Assembly: GCF_022549785.1 (NCBI RefSeq) | Contig: NZ_JAKZGO010000005.1 | Location: 176,860 to 240,859, forward strand | DNA from: Belliella alkalica | GTDB taxonomy: Bacteria; Bacteroidota; Bacteroidia; Cytophagales; Cyclobacteriaceae | Reading direction: 5' to 3' | DNA length: 64,000 nucleotides | Shown here: piece by piece, positions 28,206-37,781 of the stretch | Numbering within the stretch: position 1 is the first letter of the stretch | Layout of the letters: each line of letters opens with the position of its first letter | Position numbers and translations under genes: made by a program | Notes under the pieces: generated by a model | The model's database searches: none | The model's input: the letters and a program-made list of their open reading frames with translations, nothing else | What the model was told of the DNA's origin: nothing

Positions 28206-28629
28206 TGGGTGCTTAAATCAATACCTGAAATCCAAAATAGAGGTACAAGATAAATAAATTTTAAATAGGATTTCAAACTCTCTGCTCACAAATAAAGAAT
28301 TTATTAAAAATATCAAAAAATTTTATTTGGCACACATAGAAATCTATGCAATAAATATCAATATAAAACTCATAAACGGAATGATTTGAATTACAATACT
28401 CAAATCCCTCAAAATTAACCAAATATGATTTTGTGGTAATTTTGAATTATTTGCAATAATAATTACTTTTGTGTAACAAAAACGAAAAAATTTTGGTTAT
28501 AAGTTATCGATAATCAAATAGTAATTGAAAAGTTTGACTCAAGATTTGAAAGTATTGCTGAAATGCAATATTGAATGTATAAATCTGGAGAAAAAATCAA
28601 CATAGCATCACAATAAAAATCATAAAATT
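28206..28629. other. Long intergenic region upstream of peroxiredoxin
   Basis: This 424-base AT-rich region lies between the LMW phosphatase and the peroxiredoxin gene, which diverge. It contains an exact promoter at 28441-28471 and about 150 bases of 5' leader before the start at 28630. No coding frame or clear hairpin is present in the leader. Confidence 0.5.
28441..28471 (+). promoter_or_regulatory. Exact Bacteroidota-type promoter for peroxiredoxin
   Basis: TTTG at 28441-28444, a 19-base spacer, and TACTTTTG at 28464-28471 give a full consensus match. Transcription would begin near 28478, leaving a leader of about 150 bases, long for this genome. Confidence 0.8.
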
Positions 28630-29259
28630 ATGTCATTAGTAGGAAAAAAAGCACCAATATTTAGTGCTCCAGCAGTAATCAATGGTGAAGAAATAGTTGA
28701 AGGATTCTCTTTGGAGCAATTCATTGGCAACAAAGAAGTAATTCTATTCTTTTATCCAAAAGATTTCACATTTGTATGCCCGACTGAGATTTTAGCATTT
28801 CAGGAAAAGCTAGCAGAATTCGAAAAAAGAGGAGTTGCAGTAGTAGCAGCATCTACTGATACCGAGGAATCGCATTTAGCGTGGTTAAACACACCAAAAG
28901 AACAAGGTGGAATCATGGGAGTAACATATCCTATCGTGGCTGATACTGCAAAAACAATCGCTCATAATTTTGGTGTATTGGCAGGTGAGTGGAATTACAA
29001 TGAAGAAGGAGAATTGACTTTCGAAGGAATTCCGGTAGCATATAGAGGTACATTCTTGATCGACAAAAACGGTGTCGTAAGACAAGAAACAATCAATGAC
29101 CTTCCTTTGGGAAGAAGCATCGACGAAACATTGAGACTAGTTGATGCACTTCAGCATGTTGAGAAATTCGGTGAAGTTTGTCCTGCAAACTGGGAAGAAG
29201 GAAAAGAAGCAATGACAGCGACTAAAGAAGGTGTTTCTGCTTATTTAACTAACAATTAA
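28630..29259 (+). CDS. Typical 2-Cys peroxiredoxin (AhpC/TSA family)
   Basis: The 209-residue enzyme reduces hydrogen peroxide and organic hydroperoxides. The peroxidatic Cys50 is in FYPKDFTFVCPTE and the resolving Cys184 in GEVCPANWEEG, the layout of the Prx1/AhpC group. No AhpF is adjacent, so the reductant would be thioredoxin or another partner elsewhere. It has a long leader with a consensus promoter and ends at a strong terminator, a single-gene unit expected to be highly expressed. Confidence 0.96.
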   Translation: MSLVGKKAPIFSAPAVINGEEIVEGFSLEQFIGNKEVILFFYPKDFTFVCPTEILAFQEKLAEFEKRGVAVVAASTDTEESHLAWLNTPKEQGGIMGVTYPIVADTAKTIAHNFGVLAGEWNYNEEGELTFEGIPVAYRGTFLIDKNGVVRQETINDLPLGRSIDETLRLVDALQHVEKFGEVCPANWEEGKEAMTATKEGVSAYLTNN

Positions 29260-29283
29260 TCCTTTCCTGAAGGTTAGTCAAAA

Positions 29284-29318
29284 GAAGCCTCAATCATTCT
29301 TTGATTGAGGCTTCTTCA
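29284..29318 (+). terminator. Terminator after peroxiredoxin gene
   Basis: A 13-bp stem GAAGCCTCAATCA / TGATTGAGGCTTC with a 5-base loop, followed by TTCATTT. The T-tract is broken but the stem is strong. Confidence 0.8.
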
Positions 29319-29406
29319 TTTAAAAATAATTTATTTTATTTAGCCTCTGATTCAATAAAAAATTACAAAAGTTCATTAAACCAAACTTTAACTATATTTT
29401 TGCATC

Positions 29407-30645
29407 ATGAATTTAATTTATAATTTTTCCATGCGATTATTTTATGTGATCGTGAGCCTTTTCAAAAACAGCAGTCCCAAAATCAAACTTTTTGTAGAGG
29501 GTAGAAAAAACGTTTTTAACGAACTTCAAAACTTTAAAAACAATAATAAACAAGAAACTGCTTGGTTTCATGTTGCATCGTTAGGAGAATTTGAACAAGC
29601 AAAACCTGTCATCAGCCAACTTAAAAAAGCAAAACCTGAGATATTGGTGGTTACTAGTTTTTTCAGTCCTTCTGGGTATGAAAATGCAAAGAAGAAGGCA
29701 AATGAAAATATTGACCTAATCATATATTTACCTATTGACACCAAAAAGAATGCGAAGGATTTCATAGAAATATTAAGTCCATCTATGGCATTTTTTGTGA
29801 AGTATGACTTATGGGCAAACTACATATTGGAAGCAAAAAGGAAAAAGGTGGCATTGTATCTTTTTTCTGCTTCTATGCGTGAAGACCAAGTATATTTTCA
29901 ACCATTTGGAGGTTTTTTTAGAAGAATTTTGAAATCTTTTGATTACATATTTACACAAAATGAAAAAAGCATAGACCTTCTCCATCAAATTGGGATGCAG
30001 AACTGCACTCTTACAGGAGACACCAGATTTGATAGAGTATCCAAAATCAGTGAGTCACCAAAAGAGTTCTCAGATGTAAAAGAATTTGTCGGAGACGCCA
30101 AAACCATAGTCATCGGCTCTGCATGGAAAGAAGATATGGACATGCTAATTCCATTTATAAATCAATCAGAGGGATATCGATTCATTATTGCACCTCACGA
30201 GATCAGTGATAGTATTATCGATGAATGGGCAAGCTCCATAGAAAAGAAGTCTGTGAAATATTCAAATCTGAACCAAGATAAGGACGCAGTAGTATTGTTC
30301 ATTGACAATGTGGGTATGCTTTCATCTTTGTATCAATTTTCTTATATTGCTTACGTGGGTGGAGCTTTTGGAAAAGGCCTTCACAACATTCTTGAACCTT
30401 TGGCATTTGGCATACCTGTAGTATTTGGAAAAGTAAGGAAACCAAAAAGATTCCCCGAAGCAAAAATAAGCATTGAATATGGCGCTAGTTGTTCAGTTGT
30501 CAATTATGAAGAGTTAAAAACCATATTTGAAGAGTTGGAAAACCCTGCATTATATAGCCAAGCATGTGCAGCAGCAGTAAAGCTTGTAAAGGAAAATCAA
30601 GGGAGTTCCAAAAAAATAATTGCCCAAGTATTGGGTACTAAATAA
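29407..30645 (+). CDS. waaA: 3-deoxy-D-manno-octulosonic acid transferase WaaA (KdtA)
   Basis: WaaA adds Kdo to lipid A at the inner membrane. The 412-residue protein begins with a membrane-anchoring helix and the typical MNLIYNFSMRLFYVIVSLF, then HVASLGEFEQAKPVI and VTSFFSPSGYENAKK. The C-terminal GT-B half has GGAFGKGLHNILEPLAFG near 316. Length is usual. The alternative start Met9 (29431) is less likely because the first residues align with the family pattern. An apparent -7 box TATTTTTG at 29395-29402 lies only 4 bases before the ATG, so a leaderless mRNA is possible. It is followed after 7 bases by rsgA. Confidence 0.95.
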   Translation: MNLIYNFSMRLFYVIVSLFKNSSPKIKLFVEGRKNVFNELQNFKNNNKQETAWFHVASLGEFEQAKPVISQLKKAKPEILVVTSFFSPSGYENAKKKANENIDLIIYLPIDTKKNAKDFIEILSPSMAFFVKYDLWANYILEAKRKKVALYLFSASMREDQVYFQPFGGFFRRILKSFDYIFTQNEKSIDLLHQIGMQNCTLTGDTRFDRVSKISESPKEFSDVKEFVGDAKTIVIGSAWKEDMDMLIPFINQSEGYRFIIAPHEISDSIIDEWASSIEKKSVKYSNLNQDKDAVVLFIDNVGMLSSLYQFSYIAYVGGAFGKGLHNILEPLAFGIPVVFGKVRKPKRFPEAKISIEYGASCSVVNYEELKTIFEELENPALYSQACAAAVKLVKENQGSSKKIIAQVLGTK

Positions 30646-30652
30646 TCATTAA

Positions 30653-31573
30653 ATGCACGGCAGGGTAATCAAATCCACTGGAAGCTGGTATCTCGTACAA
30701 ACTGAAGCTGGGCTTGTCAAATCTCGTCTCAGAGGAAAATTCAAGCAGGATAACCTCAAACTAACGAACCCCATTGCTGTGGGCGATTATGTCACAGTTG
30801 CCAAAGAAGAAGGACAACCTACTTGGACCATAGATGAAATTCTCCCAAGAGAAAATTATATCATCAGAAAATCAACAAGAAAAAGCCACTTTTCACACAT
30901 CATCGCATCAAACATTGACCAAGCTTTTTTGATCATTACTTTAAAAAACCCTCGGACTTCACTTGGTTTTATTGATAGATTCTTGGTGAGTACAGAGAGC
31001 TTTCGAATTCCAGCGACCATTATTGTCAACAAAATGGATTTGGAATACAAAAGCAAGGACATGGATTACCTTCAAGATATCCACGATATATACGAATACC
31101 TTGGATATGATGTATTAGAGATTTCTGCTTTGAGCGAGTCTGATCTCAAAGATCAATTTTTACCCTTGCTCCAAGGAAAAACAACCCTACTTTCCGGACA
31201 TTCGGGAGTGGGCAAATCCACTTTGTTGAACAAAATCATTCCTGAAGCGGATCAGTTTACACAAGAAATCTCAAAATTCAGCTCCAAAGGGGTACACACG
31301 ACCACATTTGCAGAAATGTTTGATATCGAAGGTGGTTATTTGATTGATACTCCCGGGATCAAAGAATTTGGGATTTTGGATGTCAGTGATTATGAACTGT
31401 CACATTATTTTCCAGAAATGCGAAAGTATCTCGGCCAATGCAAATACAACAATTGTAAACACATCAACGAGCCAGGCTGTACAGTATTGAAAAAGCTGGA
31501 AGAAGGCCACATCCACCCCTATCGCTATGACAGCTATATCAATATCCTCAACGAAGAAGATGATCACCGCTAA
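30653..31573 (+). CDS. rsgA: Ribosome small subunit-dependent GTPase RsgA
   Basis: RsgA helps late 30S assembly. The 306-residue protein has the three-part layout: N-terminal OB fold, circularly permuted GTPase (NKMDL near residue 126, GHSGVGKSTLL near 180, DTPGIKEFG), and a C-terminal zinc finger with CKYNNCKHINEPGC. It starts 7 bases after waaA, so the two are likely one operon. Length is typical. Confidence 0.97.
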   Translation: MHGRVIKSTGSWYLVQTEAGLVKSRLRGKFKQDNLKLTNPIAVGDYVTVAKEEGQPTWTIDEILPRENYIIRKSTRKSHFSHIIASNIDQAFLIITLKNPRTSLGFIDRFLVSTESFRIPATIIVNKMDLEYKSKDMDYLQDIHDIYEYLGYDVLEISALSESDLKDQFLPLLQGKTTLLSGHSGVGKSTLLNKIIPEADQFTQEISKFSSKGVHTTTFAEMFDIEGGYLIDTPGIKEFGILDVSDYELSHYFPEMRKYLGQCKYNNCKHINEPGCTVLKKLEEGHIHPYRYDSYINILNEEDDHR

Positions 31574-31668
31574 AATATGTGATATAAATATCACTACTGA
31601 TCATAAAATAATTTGAATCCAAAATCATTTGCCGTAATTTTCCTCTTTAGAAAATTGAATCCAATCAA

Positions 31669-32172
31669 ATGAGCAACACTAAATCAATGGTATTGAATCA
31701 TCGTCAGATCCAGCAAAAAATCACCAGGATGGCATACGAGATTTATGAAAGAAATGCTTCAGAAAACGAGGTTGTTTTTGCAGGTATTTCTGGAATGGGA
31801 AAAATATTCGCTGATTTGTTAGCTGATAAGTTGAAAAAGATTTCACCAATATCAGTAGACTCTATAGAAGTGGTTGTAGATAAAAAGACCATCGTACAAG
31901 GGGACGTTTCTTTATCACAAAATACTGCTTTGGATAACAAATGCCTTATACTGGTAGATGATGTGCTCAATACAGGAAAGACACTTGCTTATGCACTAAA
32001 GCCATTCTTAGAGATACCTATCAAAAAAATGGAACTTGCTGTATTGGTAAATAGAAGCCATAAGCTTTTCCCCGTTTCTCCAGACTATACTGGCTTAGAA
32101 CTCTCTACTACCCTTAACGAACACATTACTGTCAATCTGGAATCCGAAGACTATTCTGTCCATCTACACTAA
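31669..32172 (+). CDS. Phosphoribosyltransferase family protein (PyrR-like)
   Basis: The 167-residue protein has a type I phosphoribosyltransferase fold with PRPP loop [15 protein letters not shown] near residue 105 and an upstream [15 protein letters not shown] segment. It resembles PyrR or a stand-alone uracil/hypoxanthine transferase, but lacks a clear specificity signature. It precedes panB by 7 bases and may be cotranscribed. Substrate not determined. Confidence 0.85.
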   Translation: MSNTKSMVLNHRQIQQKITRMAYEIYERNASENEVVFAGISGMGKIFADLLADKLKKISPISVDSIEVVVDKKTIVQGDVSLSQNTALDNKCLILVDDVLNTGKTLAYALKPFLEIPIKKMELAVLVNRSHKLFPVSPDYTGLELSTTLNEHITVNLESEDYSVHLH

Positions 32173-32179
32173 ACCCTTT

Positions 32180-33001
32180 ATGTCCGTACACCAATCTTCA
32201 AATATCAAAAGAATCACCACGCACACTCTGCAAGAAATGAAATCACGTGGCGAGAAAATATCCATGCTCACGGCTTATGATTTTTCAATGGCAGCCATTG
32301 TAGATGGTGCAGGAATAGACATTATCCTTGTTGGAGATTCCGCTTCAAATGTCATGGCCGGTCATGAAACCACATTGCCCATCACAATGGATCAGATGAT
32401 TTACCACGCAAGTTCTGTAGTAAGAGGTGTAAAAAGGGCATTTGTAGTTGTAGATATTCCATTCGGTTCTTATCAGGGAAATAGCTCTGAAGCACTCCGC
32501 TCAGCTATCCGAATCATGAAAGAGTCAGGAGCACACGCAGTGAAAGTCGAAGGTGGTTCAGAAATCAAAGAATCTATAACAAGGATTTTGAGCGCGGGAG
32601 TCCCTGTGATGGGGCATTTAGGCTTGACACCTCAATCGATATACAAATTCGGCACTTACACCGTCAGGGCCAAAGAAGAAGAGGAAGCCAATAAGCTGCT
32701 CGAAGATGCCAAAATACTGGAAGAGACAGGGTGCTTTGCGCTAGTTCTTGAAAAAATCCCAGCCAAACTAGCAAAGAAAGTCGCAGAAACAGTCAGCATT
32801 CCTGTAATCGGCATTGGTGCAGGAGGAGATGTAGATGGACAGGTATTGGTCGTTCATGACATGCTAGGCATCACACAGGAGTTCAAACCAAGATTCCTGA
32901 GACAATATGCCGACTTACAAAATATCATGACAAAAGCTGTTCAAGATTATATCAGCGATGTCAAGTCCAAAGATTTCCCAAATGAAAGCGAGAGCTACTG
33001 A
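32180..33001 (+). CDS. panB: 3-methyl-2-oxobutanoate hydroxymethyltransferase PanB
   Basis: PanB makes ketopantoate for pantothenate and coenzyme A. The 273-residue protein has the family signatures [38 protein letters not shown], the metal-binding DIPFGSYQ and [14 protein letters not shown], with the catalytic Glu in [10 protein letters not shown]. Length is normal. It starts 7 bases after the phosphoribosyltransferase gene. Other pantothenate genes are not nearby. Confidence 0.97.
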   Translation: MSVHQSSNIKRITTHTLQEMKSRGEKISMLTAYDFSMAAIVDGAGIDIILVGDSASNVMAGHETTLPITMDQMIYHASSVVRGVKRAFVVVDIPFGSYQGNSSEALRSAIRIMKESGAHAVKVEGGSEIKESITRILSAGVPVMGHLGLTPQSIYKFGTYTVRAKEEEEANKLLEDAKILEETGCFALVLEKIPAKLAKKVAETVSIPVIGIGAGGDVDGQVLVVHDMLGITQEFKPRFLRQYADLQNIMTKAVQDYISDVKSKDFPNESESY

Positions 33002-33078
33002 TTTAAAAATTATATTCTTTTTTTAAAACAAATTTTATTAATTTATATTGCCTATGCACATCTATAAGCAATATAATA

Positions 33079-35082
33079 ATGAAAAACTTCACACATGTCA
33101 CGAAGGTTTTGTTTCTATTTTTCGTCCTAATATGCTTCAAAGGAAATGGGCAAAATCAAGCCATCTTAGATAGCCTTGACAAAGTCATCAAAAACACTAC
33201 CGTAGATAGCATCAGAGCAGAAGCTTTGATGGATTTGGCTTGGCAAAAGATGTATTCTGACAATCCAGCTTCTCTTGCCTTAGCCCATCAGGGCATTAGA
33301 GAACTCGAAAAAGTCAACAACCTAAGAATCATTGGATATGCCTATACGGTGATGGGAGTGGTACATTGGGTAGGTGCTTCTTATGATTCTGCCTCCTATT
33401 ATTTGAACAAATCTGCCGAAGCATATCTTGAAAAAGGAGACCTGAGAGGAGTATCTGCGGTATATAACAACCTCTCCATGGTCTATCAAAACAAAAGTGA
33501 CTATACCAAAGCACTTATGTTTGCTACAAATGCATTGGAAACATCCGAGAAAATTGGTGATGATAAGATGATTGGCAACTCACTATTCTCGGTAGGAAAC
33601 ATACACTACTTACTCAAAGACAATCCAAAAGCCCTGAAATACTACCAAAAAGCTTTGTCCAAAAAAAATAAAGCAAATGACCAACATAATCTTCAAAAGT
33701 TGTATTTAAATCTCGGATCCACTTTTCATAATTTAAAAGAACTTGACTCTGCTACTTATTATTATTCACAATGCGTGTTACTGTCAGAAAACCTCGGTGA
33801 TTTCAAGGCACTTGCGATAGCCTCCACAAATCTAGGTAACTTAGCGATGGACCAAAGTAAACCTAAGCTAGCACTTGATCACTATAACAAATCACAGACG
33901 ATCTATCATTCCAAATTAAAAAATGATTATGACTTCAGCGTCTTGCTTCATTCTATGGCCAAAGCACAATTGCAGTTAGGGAATCATGTCTTAGCAGAAG
34001 AATTTGGAAGAAAATCTTTGACTTTGTCTGAAAAACTCAATGACAATACAAGACTATTGTCAGCCCACTCGGTTCTTGCTGATGTGTTCCAAGAAAAAGG
34101 TGACTTCAAAAATGCATTCCTATCCTACAAACAAGCTCAAGCTTACAAGGATAGCATCTTCAACATTGAAAAATCCACCGCAATCGCGGACATAGAAACC
34201 AAATATGAAACGGAGAAAAAAGAAGCTCAAATAGTGCTTCAGGCAGCTGAGTTAGCTCAACAAAAAGCTAGTATTCAAAGAAATTTAATCCTTATTTTTT
34301 CCTTGTTGATTATTCTTTTCCTAGCATCTGTACTTTTCATCCTGAACCAAAATAGACAGAAAAAAGCTAGAAAACTGCTTCTTCAAGAAAAAGAAATTGA
34401 AATCAAGGAAGCTTATATCAATGCTGTACTTGAATCTCAAGAAAATGAAAGAAAGCGTTTTGCGCAGGACTTACATGACGGATTTGGACAATTGATCTCT
34501 GCATTGAGACTTAATATTTCAAATCTGAATAATGATTCAAAAAACCTCGAAGATAGAACTGACATTGTGGATAAAAGTGAATTGATCCTCAAAGAAATGC
34601 ATACTGAAATCCGTAACATTGCCTTCAACCTCATGCCTGCCACCCTGATACAATATGGACTCAAAGAAGCAGTCAATGAATTTGCTCATCGCATCAATAG
34701 TACTGGAAAAATTCAAATCATAGTTGATACACAGGAGATGTCTACTAGGCTAAAAGAAATTCAAGAAATCTCACTTTATCGTGTTATCCAAGAGTGGGTC
34801 AATAATGTAATCAAATACGCAAATGCCCACAAAATAACAATACAGTTTGTCCAACATGATAGCGAACTCAATTTATTAATTGAGGATGATGGAGCAGGCT
34901 TTGATGTCAATAGTCTTCACAATAGCTCAGGAAATGGCTGGAGAAATATTCAATCAAGGCTTAAAAGAATCAATGCAGATTTTGAAATAGATAGTCATCC
35001 AGATAGAAAAGGAAGTAGCTTGATTATCGATCTTCCGATAGATAAGCTCACTATTGCCAAAGAAGCCGGCATAATGGTATAA
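33079..35082 (+). CDS. TPR-containing sensor histidine kinase (HisKA_3)
   Basis: The 667-residue protein has a signal-like start (FVLICFKGNGQ), a periplasmic TPR solenoid with about seven repeats (residues 60-360), a helical linker to 400, one membrane helix (about 402-423), and a cytoplasmic HisKA_3 domain with phospho-accepting His466 in QDLHDGFGQ. A HATPase domain follows with IEDDGAGFDV and GNGWRNIQSRL. It senses through the TPR part; the ligand is unknown. It is followed after 104 bases by a LuxR-type response regulator, the expected partner. Such TPR kinases are common in Bacteroidota. Confidence 0.93.
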   Translation: MKNFTHVTKVLFLFFVLICFKGNGQNQAILDSLDKVIKNTTVDSIRAEALMDLAWQKMYSDNPASLALAHQGIRELEKVNNLRIIGYAYTVMGVVHWVGASYDSASYYLNKSAEAYLEKGDLRGVSAVYNNLSMVYQNKSDYTKALMFATNALETSEKIGDDKMIGNSLFSVGNIHYLLKDNPKALKYYQKALSKKNKANDQHNLQKLYLNLGSTFHNLKELDSATYYYSQCVLLSENLGDFKALAIASTNLGNLAMDQSKPKLALDHYNKSQTIYHSKLKNDYDFSVLLHSMAKAQLQLGNHVLAEEFGRKSLTLSEKLNDNTRLLSAHSVLADVFQEKGDFKNAFLSYKQAQAYKDSIFNIEKSTAIADIETKYETEKKEAQIVLQAAELAQQKASIQRNLILIFSLLIILFLASVLFILNQNRQKKARKLLLQEKEIEIKEAYINAVLESQENERKRFAQDLHDGFGQLISALRLNISNLNNDSKNLEDRTDIVDKSELILKEMHTEIRNIAFNLMPATLIQYGLKEAVNEFAHRINSTGKIQIIVDTQEMSTRLKEIQEISLYRVIQEWVNNVIKYANAHKITIQFVQHDSELNLLIEDDGAGFDVNSLHNSSGNGWRNIQSRLKRINADFEIDSHPDRKGSSLIIDLPIDKLTIAKEAGIMV

Positions 35083-35186
35083 TATACCCACTACTACGGA
35101 TTTTCTCACGTTGAGATAGCTAGTAACTTGCAGGCATGTTTGCAATGTTGCGTCAGTTTCTGAAACTTAAAATAAAAACTCAGACC

Positions 35187-35804
35187 ATGAAAATATTTCT
35201 GGTGGACGACCACGCTATCCTTTTGGATGGAATCAAAAGTATACTCGAAAGAGAACCCGCTCTTAAAGTTATCGGTGAAGCCAATACCGCAGAAATTGCC
35301 TTAGAATTCATCAAACAGAATGAAGTTGAGTTGTTGATCACAGACTTTAATTTACCTGAAATGGATGGGCTAGCCTTGGTGAGGCTGGTAAAAAAAATTA
35401 GCCCAAAAACTAAAATTATCATGCTTAGCATGCATGATGAAGTACACTTGGTCAAAGAAATCCTCAAAGAAGGGATAGATGGATATATTCTCAAAAACGA
35501 CAGCCACAAAGAATTGCTATCAGCCATAACTGCTGTCAATGCTGGAAAAATTTACCTAAGTAATGATATCAATAAAATCATCATCAATAGCTTACAATTC
35601 CCAGATGAAGAACGAATGCTCACTGATAGAGAAAGGGAAATACTCAAGCTCATTGCCAAGGAGTTTTCCAACCGGGATATCGCAGATCAACTTTTCATCT
35701 CAGAACGTACAGTAGAGACCCATAGAAAAAATATTTTCCGTAAGACCAAGACAAACTCCCTCGTAGGCTTAATTAAGTTCGCTTACGCAAATAATTTAAT
35801 CTGA
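35187..35804 (+). CDS. LuxR/NarL-type response regulator
   Basis: ATG 35187 gives MKIFLVDDHAILLDGIK, the normal receiver start, whereas the longer frame from 35136 adds 17 residues outside the fold. The 205-residue protein has Asp7/Asp8 and phosphoacceptor Asp53 in ITDFNLPEMDG, and a C-terminal GerE-type HTH with LTDREREILKLIAKEFSN and SERTVETHRKNIF. It pairs with the preceding TPR histidine kinase. Target genes are not known; the neighbouring secreted-protein genes are possible targets but that is a guess. Confidence 0.95.
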   Translation: MKIFLVDDHAILLDGIKSILEREPALKVIGEANTAEIALEFIKQNEVELLITDFNLPEMDGLALVRLVKKISPKTKIIMLSMHDEVHLVKEILKEGIDGYILKNDSHKELLSAITAVNAGKIYLSNDINKIIINSLQFPDEERMLTDREREILKLIAKEFSNRDIADQLFISERTVETHRKNIFRKTKTNSLVGLIKFAYANNLI

Positions 35805-35809
35805 TATCC

Positions 35810-36562
35810 CTACTTCTTAAATCGAAACCCTGCTTTCAGCTCAATCCGCTGTCCTCTAAAAGGATCATCTCCTCGATTGAAAAAAGTGACGTACTCCAAG
35901 CCTACAAATACCTTAGAATTGGTGCGCAACTCCAGCATAGTATTGGAAATCAAAGGGGCAGGATATACACCAAAACCGTCTCCATCTGCCAAATATTGAC
36001 CATAAGCTAGACTACTTTCAAAATGAACTACCATTGCACCAGGCAATAAATAATCCACCATCACTACTGGTCCTATACCAGCATAGAAACCGTGTGGATT
36101 ATAATACACATCAGGGGCAAGACTATAATCCAAGTAATAATCTCCAATATGCCCTCCAACTGCAACGGCTAGTTCATCGTTAATCTTGACATTCTTGGCG
36201 ATATTCCACCAGCCTATGAAATTATGAATCCAAGTTGCATTAGGCCTGTATTTGTAGTAAGGCATCTCTCCTGTAAACACCAGCTGAATTCCAGAACCTA
36301 TAAAATCCCCCGGCAACTTGTTCCTATATGACCAGCTCCATGCCCCTGCTGACAGATTCATTTTTACAAAATCAAATTCAGGAAAAAAGTATGTAGTCCC
36401 CAATTGGTTTGATTTATCTGCTGGATTGGTGAGGTTAAGATACTTGTAAGATATCCCCATGGTCCTTATGCCATTATACTTCACATTATCCCAGTTTGTC
36501 GATTGTGCAAATCCAACTAGGGCTGGAAAGGTAATAATGATCGAAATTAGAAGTTTCTTCAT
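35810..36562 (-). CDS. Secreted outer membrane protein of unknown family
   Basis: The 250-residue product has a clear signal peptide (MKKLLISIIITFPALVGFAQ) and then alternating strands with aromatic girdle residues, ending in RIELKAGFRFKK, a barrel-like C-terminus. I recognise no family. The gene is convergent with the response regulator, whose stop is 5 bases away. It lies just downstream of another secreted-protein gene on the same strand, separated by a terminator. Confidence 0.72.
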   Translation of the reverse strand: MKKLLISIIITFPALVGFAQSTNWDNVKYNGIRTMGISYKYLNLTNPADKSNQLGTTYFFPEFDFVKMNLSAGAWSWSYRNKLPGDFIGSGIQLVFTGEMPYYKYRPNATWIHNFIGWWNIAKNVKINDELAVAVGGHIGDYYLDYSLAPDVYYNPHGFYAGIGPVVMVDYLLPGAMVVHFESSLAYGQYLADGDGFGVYPAPLISNTMLELRTNSKVFVGLEYVTFFNRGDDPFRGQRIELKAGFRFKK

Positions 36563-36579
36563 AGCAAATTGAGAATTGG

Positions 36580-36613
36580 TTTAAAAAGAAAAGCCAAGGC
36601 GCTCACCTTGGCT
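36580..36613 (-). terminator. Terminator after the 343-residue secreted protein gene
   Basis: Stem AGCCAAGG / CCTTGGCT with a 6-base loop, followed on the minus strand by TTTCTTTTTAAACC. It lies 17 bases after the stop at 36630. Confidence 0.82.
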
Positions 36614-36629
36614 CCGGTCAGTAAATGGA

Positions 36630-37661
36630 TTACTTCCCTTTGGCCCCAACGACCAAGGCTTTGGCAAACTCCTTTGAGTATTGGGTAAAAAGGTCTTTAG
36701 AGGCAGCGATATAATCTTCTTTGGAAATCTCTATGATTCTTGGATCGAAATCTACACTAGGTACACTAATCGCAAAAAACTTCTTGAATAGACTGGCGGC
36801 TTTTTCCTTATCTGAGTAAATGTTGGCATTATACTCCTTGCCTGAAATAAACTCTGAGTTAAGACTAGCAGGGGCTGAGTTTGGCCCTCCCTTCGGAGTT
36901 ATAAAATCCATTGTATTGTAAGTTATTCGCATCTTTGGAAGTATTTTCATCTCCGCTGTCGTGGTTTTACCTTTGACTCCTGCGTCTAATTTCACATCTA
37001 ATTCCACCGTAGAAAAATCTATTGTCAGATTTTGCAATATCATTCCCGCGTTTGTTTCAGCATGGATTTTCTTCAACATGCCATAAAAAGCTGGCCCTCC
37101 ACCTTTCATCACTGATTTTTCGTCAAACATAAACAAAGTGTTCTCTGGGTATACTTTGATGGTACCAAACCCTACATCACTTGGGTCTGCTTTGCTTTGC
37201 TTTCTGTCAGTTTTATCAGAATACTTGTCTTTAATTTTTTGATAACTATCAAGTTTATCTACATCCTCCATCGGCAAAACTTTGAATCCAGCTTTCGCAA
37301 TTTCATCCTCTAGAATCTTATGAAAGTCATTGGCTAATGACTGAAAATCTGCAAGCTCCATTCCAGCATCCAAAATAGTAGTCACCCTTGCTGAGCTAGA
37401 CTGTCTTCCACCATATTGCCCACCCTTACTATGAGCAGCCATGTTATTGGCAAAAGCACTGAGTTTTGACTCTTTCTCCACCTCTTTGGTTTCTACATAA
37501 GTTTCAAACCCAATTTGCATTTGGGGTATATAAAAGGAGTCTTGATTTTTCAATGACTTGTTGTAGAAACCTTTCGTTCCAAAGCCATTGAACATTTCTT
37601 GAGCTAATAGCGATCCAGCTGTTAATGTCAGTATCGCAGCGGATAAGATGATCTTTTTCAT
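36630..37661 (-). CDS. Secreted protein of unknown function
   Basis: I do not recognise a family. The 343-residue protein has a signal peptide (KKIILSAAILTLTAGSLLAQ) and a soluble, lysine-rich mature part with mixed helix and strand. Segments such as QDSFYIPQMQIGFETYV and TTAEMKILPKMRITYNTMDFI look like part of a beta-rich fold. There is no lipobox or sorting tail. It is probably periplasmic. It is single, with its own terminator. Two-component regulation by the neighbouring kinase pair is possible but unsupported. Confidence 0.7.
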   Translation of the reverse strand: MKKIILSAAILTLTAGSLLAQEMFNGFGTKGFYNKSLKNQDSFYIPQMQIGFETYVETKEVEKESKLSAFANNMAAHSKGGQYGGRQSSSARVTTILDAGMELADFQSLANDFHKILEDEIAKAGFKVLPMEDVDKLDSYQKIKDKYSDKTDRKQSKADPSDVGFGTIKVYPENTLFMFDEKSVMKGGGPAFYGMLKKIHAETNAGMILQNLTIDFSTVELDVKLDAGVKGKTTTAEMKILPKMRITYNTMDFITPKGGPNSAPASLNSEFISGKEYNANIYSDKEKAASLFKKFFAISVPSVDFDPRIIEISKEDYIAASKDLFTQYSKEFAKALVVGAKGK

Positions 37662-37781
37662 GATTGAATTGGTTTTCGTTGGGACTAAAATCTATACCCA
37701 AAGCTCCGAAAACACCCTCCATCAAAACATACCCTATTTATTGTAATTTTATATACCCACTAGCACGGACAAACCTAAAAA

